Of a stretch of 64,000 nt of DNA, positions 10,268 to 18,829 are shown one piece after another (position 1 is the first letter of the stretch; each line of letters opens with the position of its first letter). The notes under the pieces were generated by a model. It did no database searches, had not been told where the DNA came from, and was given only the letters and a program-made list of their open reading frames with translations. The stretch comes from Methylotenera oryzisoli (GTDB lineage Bacteria > Pseudomonadota > Gammaproteobacteria > Burkholderiales > Methylophilaceae), in assembly GCA_945907735.1 (NCBI GenBank), contig CAMDTL010000007.1, positions 1 to 64,000 of the forward strand, written 5' to 3'. A program made the position numbers and the translations under genes.

Positions 10268-11230
10268 ATGTTAAGCATGAAAAAATTAATCCTTACTTTG
10301 CTGTTTACGCTGTGTGCGTGCGCACCCTCCCCTAAGCCAAATAGTATGGCCTATATCACCAATCAAGGCGACAACACGGTTTCTGTCATCGATATTTCAC
10401 AAAATAAAGTGGTCGACACCATCAAAGTGGGAAAAGCACCTGTGGGCGTGGCGATTTCTGCCAAGCTAAAACGCGTGTTTATTAGCAATGTAGAAAGCAG
10501 CAATATTTCAGCAATCAACACGAAAACAAATAAAATTATCGAAAATATTGCTCTGCAAGGCGCACCAGTAGGGCTTGCCATGGCACCTAATAGCAAAACT
10601 TTATACGTAGCCGACTGGTTTAGCGACCGCATTATTTCGATTAACACGGCGGATTATAAGCAGCACCGCGAAGTCATCGTCACCAAAGCGCCAGCGGGTT
10701 TGGTGGTGAGTCCAGACAGCAAGACTTTGTATGTTGCTGCGCGCGACAGTAATGAAATCGCGATTATAGACACGACGACTTTAACTGTCAGCAAGCGCAT
10801 TGCCGTTGGTACGCACCCGTTTGGACTTTCTTTAAGCACCGATGGCAGTTACTTATACGTAGTGAATGTGTACGACAACACGATATCATCGATTAACACT
10901 CACACATGGGCAGAAACCACAATAAAAGTGGGTGAACACCCCTATTGTGCCGTGCCCAGTGCCGACAATAAAACACTATACGTCACCAATACGCAAGATG
11001 ATACGGTTTCAGTAATTGATTTAGCCACCAAAAAAATCATCATCACCATAGAAGTTGGCATGACACCAGAAGGCATTAGCTATGACGCGGCTAGCAAGCT
11101 AGTGCTGGTTGCTAACTGGGGTGAGAATAAAGTGAGCGTGATTGATGCAACGACAAACAAGCTAAAAAACCACATCAAAACTGGCGATAAAAGCCGTGCC
11201 TTCGGACAATTTATATTGTCCGAACAGTAA
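10268..11230 (+). CDS. YVTN/YncE-family beta-propeller lipoprotein
   Basis: Lipobox LCAC after signal peptide; repeated YVAD/YVTNTQDDTVSVIDLATKK motifs. Confidence 0.85.
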   Translation: MLSMKKLILTLLFTLCACAPSPKPNSMAYITNQGDNTVSVIDISQNKVVDTIKVGKAPVGVAISAKLKRVFISNVESSNISAINTKTNKIIENIALQGAPVGLAMAPNSKTLYVADWFSDRIISINTADYKQHREVIVTKAPAGLVVSPDSKTLYVAARDSNEIAIIDTTTLTVSKRIAVGTHPFGLSLSTDGSYLYVVNVYDNTISSINTHTWAETTIKVGEHPYCAVPSADNKTLYVTNTQDDTVSVIDLATKKIIITIEVGMTPEGISYDAASKLVLVANWGENKVSVIDATTNKLKNHIKTGDKSRAFGQFILSEQ

Positions 11231-11236
11231 GAATAT

Positions 11237-11327
11237 TGTCATGCTGAACCCCGTATCGTGGTGCGCGACATGCTTGATTCAGCATCTAATAAAATTGAAT
11301 AGATTGCGGGTCAAACCCGCAATGACA
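11237..11327 (+). repeat. TGTCAT...ATGACA bipartite dispersed element (copy B)
   Basis: TGTCATGCTGAACCCCGTATCGTGGT...TTGATTCAGCATCT...GATTGCGGGTCAAACCCGCAATGACA. Confidence 0.75.
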
Positions 11328-11458
11328 TTGGGCTGCGTCAACGCAATTATAAACATCTCGTTACTCAAAGCATGGGTTTATTGGCGTAACTGATTTATAA
11401 TACGACTAGCCTAGTTTTTATTAAACGCTTTTTAATTGTTTTATACGGAGAATATGGA

Positions 11459-11998
11459 ATGAACAAATTTTTGGCAATGTTAGCATTAGCCGTTTTACCA
11501 AACCTAGCTTTGCTTCCTTTAGCCTTTGCGCACGGCCCTACACCACAAAAAGTAGAAAAATCTGTTGTCATTAAAGCCGCCCCAGCTAAAGTTTGGATTG
11601 TGGTAAAAGATTTCGGCAACTTGCACACATGGCATCCTGCCATTGCCAGCACTAAGTTAGAAAAAAAAGGCAACGAGATTCATAGAACGTTAACATTGAA
11701 ATCTGGTGGCGAAATCAATGAAAAGCTACGCAGTGCTGATGACAAAGACATGAAATTAAAGTATGAAATTACAGGTGGCGTCGCACCAGTGGCTGATTAT
11801 AATTCAGTGATGACAGTAACGGCTGGCCCAGGCGCTGGTGAAACCACCGTCACATGGGTTGGACGTTTTTATCGTACTTATAAGTTAAACCCACCCATCC
11901 CAGCAGGCCAGGATGACGAAACCGCCTTTAATTTTGTCACTGGCGTTTACGATAGTGGCTTGGCCAATTTGAAAAAGGTGCTTGAAGCTTCAAAGTAA
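11459..11998 (+). CDS. SRPBCC family periplasmic protein, MxaD-like
   Basis: Signal peptide ...LPLAFAHG; KVEKSVVIKAAPAKVWIVVKDFGNLHTWHPAI...; resembles MxaD proteins of methylotrophs. Confidence 0.75.
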   Translation: MNKFLAMLALAVLPNLALLPLAFAHGPTPQKVEKSVVIKAAPAKVWIVVKDFGNLHTWHPAIASTKLEKKGNEIHRTLTLKSGGEINEKLRSADDKDMKLKYEITGGVAPVADYNSVMTVTAGPGAGETTVTWVGRFYRTYKLNPPIPAGQDDETAFNFVTGVYDSGLANLKKVLEASK

Positions 11999-12106
11999 AT
12001 AGCTAGGTAGCTGGCACAACAGCCAAAAAACCATGGTGGATATTTTTCGGCAGAACGAGCTGACATGAGTAGTAAGTTGTGACGCTTTTTGTCAGTTAAA
12101 TTGTTT

Positions 12107-12133
12107 AAAAGCGGCGTCAAACCCGCTTTTTTG
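12107..12133 (+). terminator. Rho-independent terminator
   Basis: AAAAGCGG-CGTCAAAC-CCGCTTTTTT. Confidence 0.65.
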
Positions 12134-12203
12134 CTATCCTGCATTCAAAAAATATGCTTTTTCTTGCCATTTAACTTTATTTATCATTAAAAACAATAAG
12201 TTA

Positions 12204-12391
12204 AGTAAATTTAAGTTAGCATCCTTATTGCTTATACTATCTCAAACACTGGCATCACCGACGCTACAGCTATGACAGCAGCAACTTTGACAGATATTAC
12301 TGCCACCGCCAACCTTCCAGGTGATGCAGCAGTTACCTGCGCCACTGCCGATGGTGGTACATGTGCTTATACAAGTGCTAGTGGTAACTGA
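12204..12391 (+). pseudogene. Orphan fragment of a secreted, pilin-like or surface protein C-terminus
   Basis: Frame reads ...VSILIAYTISNTGITDATAMTAATLTDITATANLPGDAAVTCATADGGTCAYTSASGN*; Thr/Ala-rich with a Cys pair, no credible start. Confidence 0.35.
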
Positions 12392-12401
12392 TTTTTTAGC
12401 A

Positions 12402-12440
12402 AGCAAGCGTAGCCTCGACGCAATGAAACGTAATCGAGGT
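12402..12440. repeat. REP-like palindromic repeat
   Basis: GCAAGCGTAGCCTCGACGCAATGAAACGTAATCGAGG; stem CCTCGA/TCGAGG. Confidence 0.6.
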
Positions 12441-12449
12441 TTAATGTAA

Positions 12450-12484
12450 CAGCAAAACTCCTGCAAATTGCAGGGATTTTGCTG
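12450..12484. terminator. Strong inverted repeat / possible bidirectional terminator
   Basis: CAGCAAAA-CT-CCTGCAAATTGCAGG-GA-TTTTGCTG. Confidence 0.5.
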
Positions 12485-12532
12485 TTGGGTAACCAGTCTC
12501 AATTATCATCGAGACTAAAAAATCCTTGGATT

Positions 12533-13918
12533 TCATTTCACTCTATCGAGGCTAGCTACTTTTTTAACCACCTCTGCAAGCTCTTTCACCAGCTTTTGCA
12601 CCAATTTTCCATCTTGGCCTTCTACCATCACGCGGATTTTTGGCTCAGTGCCAGAGGCGCGCAGTAGCACGCGGCCAGTATTATTTAGCTCTGTTTCTGC
12701 GTTTTTAACGGCGTTTTGAATTTGCGGCATATTCAAATCCAGCTTTTGTTTTCCAGTCGTAGCTTTATAAGTAACATTTATCAACACTTGCGGATACAAC
12801 ACCAGCGCTGCGCTCATTTGCGTGAGCGTTTTGCCGCTTTGTTTTATGGCGTGCAGCACTTGCAGCGCAGCGATAATTGAATCACCGCTGGTGTGTTTAT
12901 CTAAGGTAAGAATGTGTCCAGAATTTTCGCCGCCCAGCTGCCAACCTTTTTCGTTCAGCAGTTCTAGCACGTATCTATCGCCAACTTTAGCGCGCGCGAA
13001 AGGAATTTTTTGTTTTTCAAAAGCATGTTCCAGCGCAAGATTGGTCATTAAAGTTCCAGCCACGCCGCCTTGCAGCTTGCCGCTAGCTTTTAAGCCGCAA
13101 GCGATGATATATAGCAGCTGGTCGCCATCCAACAAATTACCTTTGCCATCCACCATCATCACACGGTCGCCATCGCCATCAAACGCAATGCCTAAGCTCG
13201 CCTTGTGTTCCAGCACGGCCTTTTGCAAGGCTTGAGGATGCGTAGAACCCACGTCCAGATTAATGTTCAGGCCATCTGGCTTGTTGCCAATACAAATAAC
13301 TTCTGCCCCAAGTTGTTGAAAAACTGACGGCGCGACGTGATAAGTGGCGCCGTGTGCGCAATCAAGCACAATTTTTAATCCACTCAAATTTAAATGTGCT
13401 GCATTAGAAGCTTGTGGGAAAGTGCTTGTACAAAACGCAATATACTGATCAGCCGCATCATCTATGCGGCGCGCCTTGCCGAGCGACTCCATCACCTGCA
13501 TGGGCTTGTCTAATTCAGCTTCAATCGCATACTCAATGGCATCGCCCAACTTTGCGCCTTCTGCCGAGAAAAATTTAATGCCGTTATCAAAATAAGGATT
13601 ATGCGAGGCGGAAATGACAATGCCCGCTTGCGCATGCAATTTTTTGGTTAAATAGGCTACAGCTGGTGTCGGCATTGGACCAGTGAGGTAAACATCTACG
13701 CCTGCGGAAGACAATCCTGCCTCTAGCGCGGCCTCGAACATATAGCCAGAGATGCGTGTGTCTTTACCAATCAATACGGCGGGACGATTTTCGTTTTTGC
13801 CCACAGCAGCCAACACTCGCCCAGCAGCATAACCTAAGCGCAACATAAACTCTGGCGTAATGGGGTGCTCTCCCACTTTGCCGCGAATGCCATCGGTACC
13901 GAAATATTTTTTACGCAT
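12533..13918 (-). CDS. glmM: Phosphoglucosamine mutase
   Basis: [24 protein letters not shown]...[19 protein letters not shown]. Confidence 0.97.
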   Translation of the reverse strand: MRKKYFGTDGIRGKVGEHPITPEFMLRLGYAAGRVLAAVGKNENRPAVLIGKDTRISGYMFEAALEAGLSSAGVDVYLTGPMPTPAVAYLTKKLHAQAGIVISASHNPYFDNGIKFFSAEGAKLGDAIEYAIEAELDKPMQVMESLGKARRIDDAADQYIAFCTSTFPQASNAAHLNLSGLKIVLDCAHGATYHVAPSVFQQLGAEVICIGNKPDGLNINLDVGSTHPQALQKAVLEHKASLGIAFDGDGDRVMMVDGKGNLLDGDQLLYIIACGLKASGKLQGGVAGTLMTNLALEHAFEKQKIPFARAKVGDRYVLELLNEKGWQLGGENSGHILTLDKHTSGDSIIAALQVLHAIKQSGKTLTQMSAALVLYPQVLINVTYKATTGKQKLDLNMPQIQNAVKNAETELNNTGRVLLRASGTEPKIRVMVEGQDGKLVQKLVKELAEVVKKVASLDRVK

Positions 13919-13929
13919 GCTCTCTCATT

Positions 13930-14751
13930 TTACTGTATTGAAGCCACAACCTTTAATGCTTCCACTGTGGCCTTCACATCGTGCACTCGCAGTATTTTAG
14001 CGCCTTTCATAGCAGAAAGCACTGAAGCGGCAATACTCGCATGCAATCTAGCATCAATGTCGTTGCCTGTTATTTGACCAAGTACGGATTTACGCGATAA
14101 ACCGACCAACAAAGGTTGGCCTAAATCGGCAAAACTTTCCAAATTTTGTAGCAGTAAGATGTTATGTGCACGTGTTTTACCAAAGCCAAAACCAGGGTCA
14201 AGCAGAATACTAGCCGGCCTACAACCAGCATGGATGCTAGCTTGCAGACGTGTTTTTAAAAATGTTTTTACTTCGTTAACCACGTCATTATAGTGCGGAT
14301 TATTTTGCATGGTCGCAGGCAGGCCTTGCATGTGCATCAAACACACGCCTACGTTGGTTTTTTCTACAACTTCCAGTGCGCCAGCTTCTTGCAGCGCACG
14401 TACATCATTGACCATGCTAGCCCCAACTTGAATCGCCGCTCGCATCACTTGTGGTTTGTAAGTGTCGATCGAGAGCGGGATATTCACTTGCTTTACCAGC
14501 GCCTCAATCACGGGGATAACACGGTCTAGCTCTTGTTGCAGACCAACTGGCGAGGCGTTTGGGCGTGTGGACTCGCCCCCAATATCGAGAATATCTGCGC
14601 CTTCTTCCGCCAAGGTTAAGGCATGCTCAATCGCCATGTTGGTCGCGGAAAATTTTCCGCCATCCGAGAATGAATCTGGCGTGACGTTGACGATGCCCAT
14701 CACACGCGGTGTGGTTAAATCGAGCTGGAATTTTCCGCAGTTAAATATCAT
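13930..14751 (-). CDS. folP: Dihydropteroate synthase
   Basis: PRVMGIVNVTPDSFSDGGKF...DIGGESTRPNA. Confidence 0.96.
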   Translation of the reverse strand: MIFNCGKFQLDLTTPRVMGIVNVTPDSFSDGGKFSATNMAIEHALTLAEEGADILDIGGESTRPNASPVGLQQELDRVIPVIEALVKQVNIPLSIDTYKPQVMRAAIQVGASMVNDVRALQEAGALEVVEKTNVGVCLMHMQGLPATMQNNPHYNDVVNEVKTFLKTRLQASIHAGCRPASILLDPGFGFGKTRAHNILLLQNLESFADLGQPLLVGLSRKSVLGQITGNDIDARLHASIAASVLSAMKGAKILRVHDVKATVEALKVVASIQ

Positions 14752-14810
14752 AAAAAAGGGTTGACCAAAATAATATTGGTATCCGCCCTAATTCTAACCT
14801 ATTTTAACAA

Positions 14811-16703
14811 TTAACTTTTAGCGGTTGGCTGCGGCACTGCTGTTGCCGTGTTGCCACTAGAAGTGCCAGTGTCGCTCGGCTTGATTTTGGACTGGCGCGG
14901 TTTTGGCTCACGCACTGGTTGACCCGCCATAATGTCGTTGATTTGGTCAGCATCGATAGTTTCATATTCCATCAAGGCCGCAGTCATCGCCTCTACTTTG
15001 TCTTTATTGCTTTCTAGCAATTTGCGCGCAATGGCATATTGTTCATCCAAAATACGACGAATTTCCGCATCTACTTTTTGTTGCGTCACCTCTGAAACGG
15101 TTTTGGAGCTCATGCTGCCAAAGAACGAATCTTGCTCGTCGCCCGCATATACCATAATACCCAACGCATCGCTCATGCCGTACTTGGTGACCATAGCGCG
15201 CGCCAATTTTGTTGCGCGCTCAAAATCGTTCGAAGCGCCAGTAGACATTTGATGCATAAAGATTTCTTCGGCAATACGGCCGCCAAACAGAATCGAAATC
15301 TCTTCCAACATTTTGTCTTTGTAATTGCTGATACGATCAAACTCGGGCAATTGCCACGTTAAACCAAGCGCCCAGCCACGCGGCATAATGGTCACTTTGT
15401 GCACAGGGTCAGCTTTCGGCAATAGTTTGGCAACAACTGCATGACCAGATTCATGGTACGCCGTATTTTTGCGCTCTTCTTCGCGCATCACCATACTCTT
15501 ACGCTCAGGGCCCATGTAAATCTTGTCTTTGGCGTCCTCAAAATCTTCCATATCTACCGTGCGTTTGCTGCGGCGTGCGGCAAATAAGGCTGCCTCGTTC
15601 ACCAAATTAGCTAAATCTGCACCGCTAAAACCCGGCGTACCACGTGCGATAATGTCGGCTTTTACATCAGGGTCAATCGGCACTTTGCGCATGTGCACAA
15701 GTAAAATTTGTTCACGGCCTTTAATATCGGGCAGCCCGACCATCACTTGCCTATCGAAACGGCCTGGGCGCAATAAAGCTTTATCCAGCACATCGGCTCT
15801 ATTAGTTGCGGCAATCACAATCACGCCAGAATTCGCTTCGAAGCCGTCCATCTCAACCAATAATTGGTTGAGTGTTTGCTCGCGCTCGTCATTACCACCG
15901 CCAGTACCCGCACCACGGCTACGCCCCACCGCATCGATTTCATCAATAAATATGATGCAAGGTGCGTTTTTCTTGGCAGTCTCAAACATATCACGCACAC
16001 GCGACGCGCCTACGCCAACAAACATTTCCACGAAATCTGAACCTGAAATAGTAAAAAATGGTACTTTTGCTTCGCCAGCGATTGCGCGCGCCAACAGGGT
16101 TTTACCTGTGCCTGGCGGGCCAACTAGCAACACGCCGCGCGGCATACGGCCGCCCAATTTTTGAAATTTTGTAGGTTCGCGCAAAAAATCCACCAGCTCG
16201 ACCACTTCTTCTTTGGCCTCATCGCAACCCGCCACATCGGCAAACGTAGTTTGATTGACACTTTCGTCTAACTGACGCGCTTTACTCTTACCGAATGAAA
16301 ATGGTCCGCCGCCCTTGCCGCCACCTTGCATTTGGCGCATAAAAAATATCCACACAGCAATGAGCAAAATCATCGGGAACCATGACATAAAAATTTCGAG
16401 CAGCACAGAACGCTGTTGTTCTGCCTTCGCTTCTACCGCGACATTGTACTTAAGCAAGTCGTTCACCATCCACAAATCATTGGGTGCATAAGTGCTAAAT
16501 TCTTTGCCATCTTGCGTTTTACCGCGCACGACGTGACCGTCGATTTGCACACTAGCCACTCGGCCGTCTTTAACTTCTTGCATAAATTGTGAGTAAACAA
16601 TTTGGTTATCCGCTTTTCCTTGGCCAGTAAACTGGTTAAACACTGTCATCATCACCAGTGCGACAAGCAACCAAATTGCGATACTTTTTGCGATATTATT
16701 CAA
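14811..16703 (-). CDS. ftsH: ATP-dependent zinc metalloprotease FtsH
   Basis: [28 protein letters not shown] zinc site. Confidence 0.98.
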   Translation of the reverse strand: MNNIAKSIAIWLLVALVMMTVFNQFTGQGKADNQIVYSQFMQEVKDGRVASVQIDGHVVRGKTQDGKEFSTYAPNDLWMVNDLLKYNVAVEAKAEQQRSVLLEIFMSWFPMILLIAVWIFFMRQMQGGGKGGGPFSFGKSKARQLDESVNQTTFADVAGCDEAKEEVVELVDFLREPTKFQKLGGRMPRGVLLVGPPGTGKTLLARAIAGEAKVPFFTISGSDFVEMFVGVGASRVRDMFETAKKNAPCIIFIDEIDAVGRSRGAGTGGGNDEREQTLNQLLVEMDGFEANSGVIVIAATNRADVLDKALLRPGRFDRQVMVGLPDIKGREQILLVHMRKVPIDPDVKADIIARGTPGFSGADLANLVNEAALFAARRSKRTVDMEDFEDAKDKIYMGPERKSMVMREEERKNTAYHESGHAVVAKLLPKADPVHKVTIMPRGWALGLTWQLPEFDRISNYKDKMLEEISILFGGRIAEEIFMHQMSTGASNDFERATKLARAMVTKYGMSDALGIMVYAGDEQDSFFGSMSSKTVSEVTQQKVDAEIRRILDEQYAIARKLLESNKDKVEAMTAALMEYETIDADQINDIMAGQPVREPKPRQSKIKPSDTGTSSGNTATAVPQPTAKS

Positions 16704-16748
16704 TTACATTCCTTAACCTACACAGGTATTTTAATTTTATACCTAATT

Positions 16749-16769
16749 GGTAGCGCGTGTCGCGTTACC
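16749..16769 (-). terminator. Hairpin between rlmE and ftsH
   Basis: GGTAGCGCGTGTCGCGTTACC. Confidence 0.4.
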
Positions 16770-16773
16770 ACAT

Positions 16774-17391
16774 TTATTTACGACCTAACCCCAACAAATA
16801 AACTTCACTACTTCTATCTCTAGAGGCTTTTGGCTTGCGAGTGACGACTTTATCAAACCGCTGCCGCATGGTTTTTACAATGTCATCGAATCCGCTACCA
16901 ACAAAAACCTTGACCAGAAAGTTGCCGCCTGGTTTCAACCATTCACTACTAAACTCCAACGCCAGCTCGGTTAAATACGCCGCACCTGCTTGATCCACAT
17001 CTTTTACACCGCTTATATTGGGCGCCATATCCGCAATTACAAGGTCTGCAGCTTGATTATTTAACGCTGCTTCTAATAGTTTCAGCACAGCTTCTTCGCG
17101 AAAATCACCCTGAATAAACGTGACACCTGCAATGCCTGTCATGTCTAAAATATCCAGCGCGATGATTTTGCCGTTACCTTTTATGCGCTGCACCGCCACT
17201 TGGCTCCAACTGCCAGGTGTGGAACCTAAATCGACGATGGTCATGCCAGGTTTAATGAGCCTATCTTTGTCATCAATTTCTATCAACTTGTAAGCAGCGC
17301 GAGCGCGATAACCCTCTTTTTGGGCGCGTTTGACGAACTCGTCATTGAGGTGTTCTTGCATCCAAGCTTTACTGGTTCGTGTAGGTTTCAT
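16774..17391 (-). CDS. rlmE: 23S rRNA (uridine-2'-O)-methyltransferase RlmE
   Basis: MKPTRTSKAWMQEHLNDEFVKRAQKEGYRARAAYKLIEIDDKDRLIKPGMTIVDLGSTPGSWSQ; start taken at 17391. Confidence 0.95.
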   Translation of the reverse strand: MKPTRTSKAWMQEHLNDEFVKRAQKEGYRARAAYKLIEIDDKDRLIKPGMTIVDLGSTPGSWSQVAVQRIKGNGKIIALDILDMTGIAGVTFIQGDFREEAVLKLLEAALNNQAADLVIADMAPNISGVKDVDQAGAAYLTELALEFSSEWLKPGGNFLVKVFVGSGFDDIVKTMRQRFDKVVTRKPKASRDRSSEVYLLGLGRK

Positions 17392-17426
17392 GAAGCTTCG
17401 TGTTAAAATGGTGACTATTAAAAAGG

Positions 17427-17741
17427 GTGACGATGAAACTAAATACCAAACAAATCGCGCATCTGCGCGGCTTAGCACACAGCTTAAACCCTGTCGTGAT
17501 GATAGGCAATAACGGGCTCACAGAAAATGTACTAAAAGAAATTGAGCTCAATTTAAACGCGCACGAGCTCATCAAAATACAAGTGGCGGGCGATGACCGC
17601 GATGCGCGTAAAACGATGCTTGCGGAAATCTGCAAAAAAACCAATGCAGTTGCGGTGCATCACATTGGCAAACAGTTAGTGGTGTATCGCGCCAGCGAGA
17701 CGGTAAAAGAAAAAGCTAAAGTGGTTATTCCGAAGCTCTAA
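17427..17741 (+). CDS. yhbY: YhbY family RNA-binding protein (CRM domain)
   Basis: LNTKQIAHLRGLAHSLNPVVMIGNNGLTENVLKEIELNLNAHELIKIQVAGDD; divergent from rlmE as usual. Confidence 0.92.
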   Translation: MTMKLNTKQIAHLRGLAHSLNPVVMIGNNGLTENVLKEIELNLNAHELIKIQVAGDDRDARKTMLAEICKKTNAVAVHHIGKQLVVYRASETVKEKAKVVIPKL

Positions 17742-17747
17742 AACGAT

Positions 17748-17786
17748 GACATGCAGGCCAATATCCATGCGACTTCCAGACCTGCC
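17748..17786 (+). repeat. Dispersed ~38-bp repeat (family N), intergenic copy 1
   Basis: GACATGCAGGCCAATATCCATGCGACTTCCAGACCTGCC; matches 4401, 27991 and 44539 copies. Confidence 0.65.
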
Positions 17787-17826
17787 CTCGAACGTTTTAA
17801 TCGGGTGGCATCTACTTTAAATATTT

Positions 17827-18267
17827 TTAGCGCGCTTTTAACACCAAAACGAAGCCCAGCAAACATTCTACCAAATACGCCACGCTGACCACGCCGTGCC
17901 AAGTTCTAAATCTATCCGCAAAAATGCTTTGCATGACATCATTGGGCAGTGCATCAGTTTTAAGTTGCGCTAACAATGGCTGAATGCCAAAATGGCCTGC
18001 CAGTACTAATAAAAGCATGGCAAATACCGCCCAAAAAAAACTTTGTTTCAACGCGCCAGTACCGTAATCCAGCAAGCGTTGCATCAGCAAATAAAGACCA
18101 CTGGTCATGCCGATATAATTGACAATGGTAAGTAATTTTCCAGCCAAACTGCCTGCTAATTGCTTATCTTGCAGCGTGTCGAATATTAAATAGGCGCTAA
18201 CACCCGTTGCCCACAACGCGCCGACCCACAAGGTAATCACAATAAGATTTAATCGGCTAAGCATCAT
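17827..18267 (-). CDS. DUF4149 domain-containing membrane protein
   Basis: MMLSRLNLIVITLWVGALWATGVSAYLIFDTL..., four TM segments. Confidence 0.8.
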   Translation of the reverse strand: MMLSRLNLIVITLWVGALWATGVSAYLIFDTLQDKQLAGSLAGKLLTIVNYIGMTSGLYLLMQRLLDYGTGALKQSFFWAVFAMLLLVLAGHFGIQPLLAQLKTDALPNDVMQSIFADRFRTWHGVVSVAYLVECLLGFVLVLKAR

Positions 18268-18749
18268 TAGATATAAAGCACGTCGAGCACTTCGTATTCT
18301 TTAACACCGCCTGGCGCAGCCACTTCCGCCACATCACCCGCAGATTTACCAATTAACGCACGTGCGATTGGCGAGCCGACAGAGACTTTCCCGCCTTTAA
18401 TATCGGCCTCGTCTTCGCCCACAATTTGGTAAGTTTTATTGTCGCCAGACTCCAAATCTTCAATATTCACCGTTGCACCAAACACCACGCGACCTTCGGC
18501 ATTCAGCATTTTAGGGTCAATCACAAATAAATTTGAAAGTTTGGATTCTAGTTCTGCAATACGGCCTTCAATAAAGCTTTGCTTTTCTTTGGCGGCTTCA
18601 TATTCCGCATTTTCAGATAAATCACCCTGTGCACGTGCCTCCGCAATCGCTTGAATCACGCCGGGACGATCAACGCTACGCAGGCGCTGCAACTCTTCTT
18701 TAAGCAGCTCTGCGCCTTTAATGGTAACGGGGATTTGATTTAATGCCAT
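18267..18749 (-). CDS. greA: Transcription elongation factor GreA
   Basis: IPVTIKGAELLKEELQRLRSVDRPGVIQAIAEARAQGDLSENAEYEAAKE. Confidence 0.96.
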   Translation of the reverse strand: MALNQIPVTIKGAELLKEELQRLRSVDRPGVIQAIAEARAQGDLSENAEYEAAKEKQSFIEGRIAELESKLSNLFVIDPKMLNAEGRVVFGATVNIEDLESGDNKTYQIVGEDEADIKGGKVSVGSPIARALIGKSAGDVAEVAAPGGVKEYEVLDVLYI

Positions 18750-18771
18750 GCTTTTACTGCCTATCTATTAT

Positions 18772-18813
18772 ACTAAAAAAATAAACCACACCCGATAATG
18801 AGCGTGGTTTTAA
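18772..18813 (-). terminator. Rho-independent terminator between carB and greA
   Basis: Minus strand AAAACCACGCTCATTATCGGGTGTGGTTTATTTTTTT. Confidence 0.6.
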
Positions 18814-18829
18814 AAGATTGAAGTGTATT

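Noticed and set aside
15523-16164. 213-aa plus-strand ORF opposite ftsH
   Set aside because: Shadow ORF antisense to a highly conserved AAA+ protease; Ser/Pro/Arg-rich translation without a recognisable domain.
17751-17890. Short ORF MQANIHATSRPALERFNRVASTLNIF... after yhbY
   Set aside because: Begins within the family N repeat and overlaps the DUF4149 gene antisense; treated as repeat-derived, not a gene.
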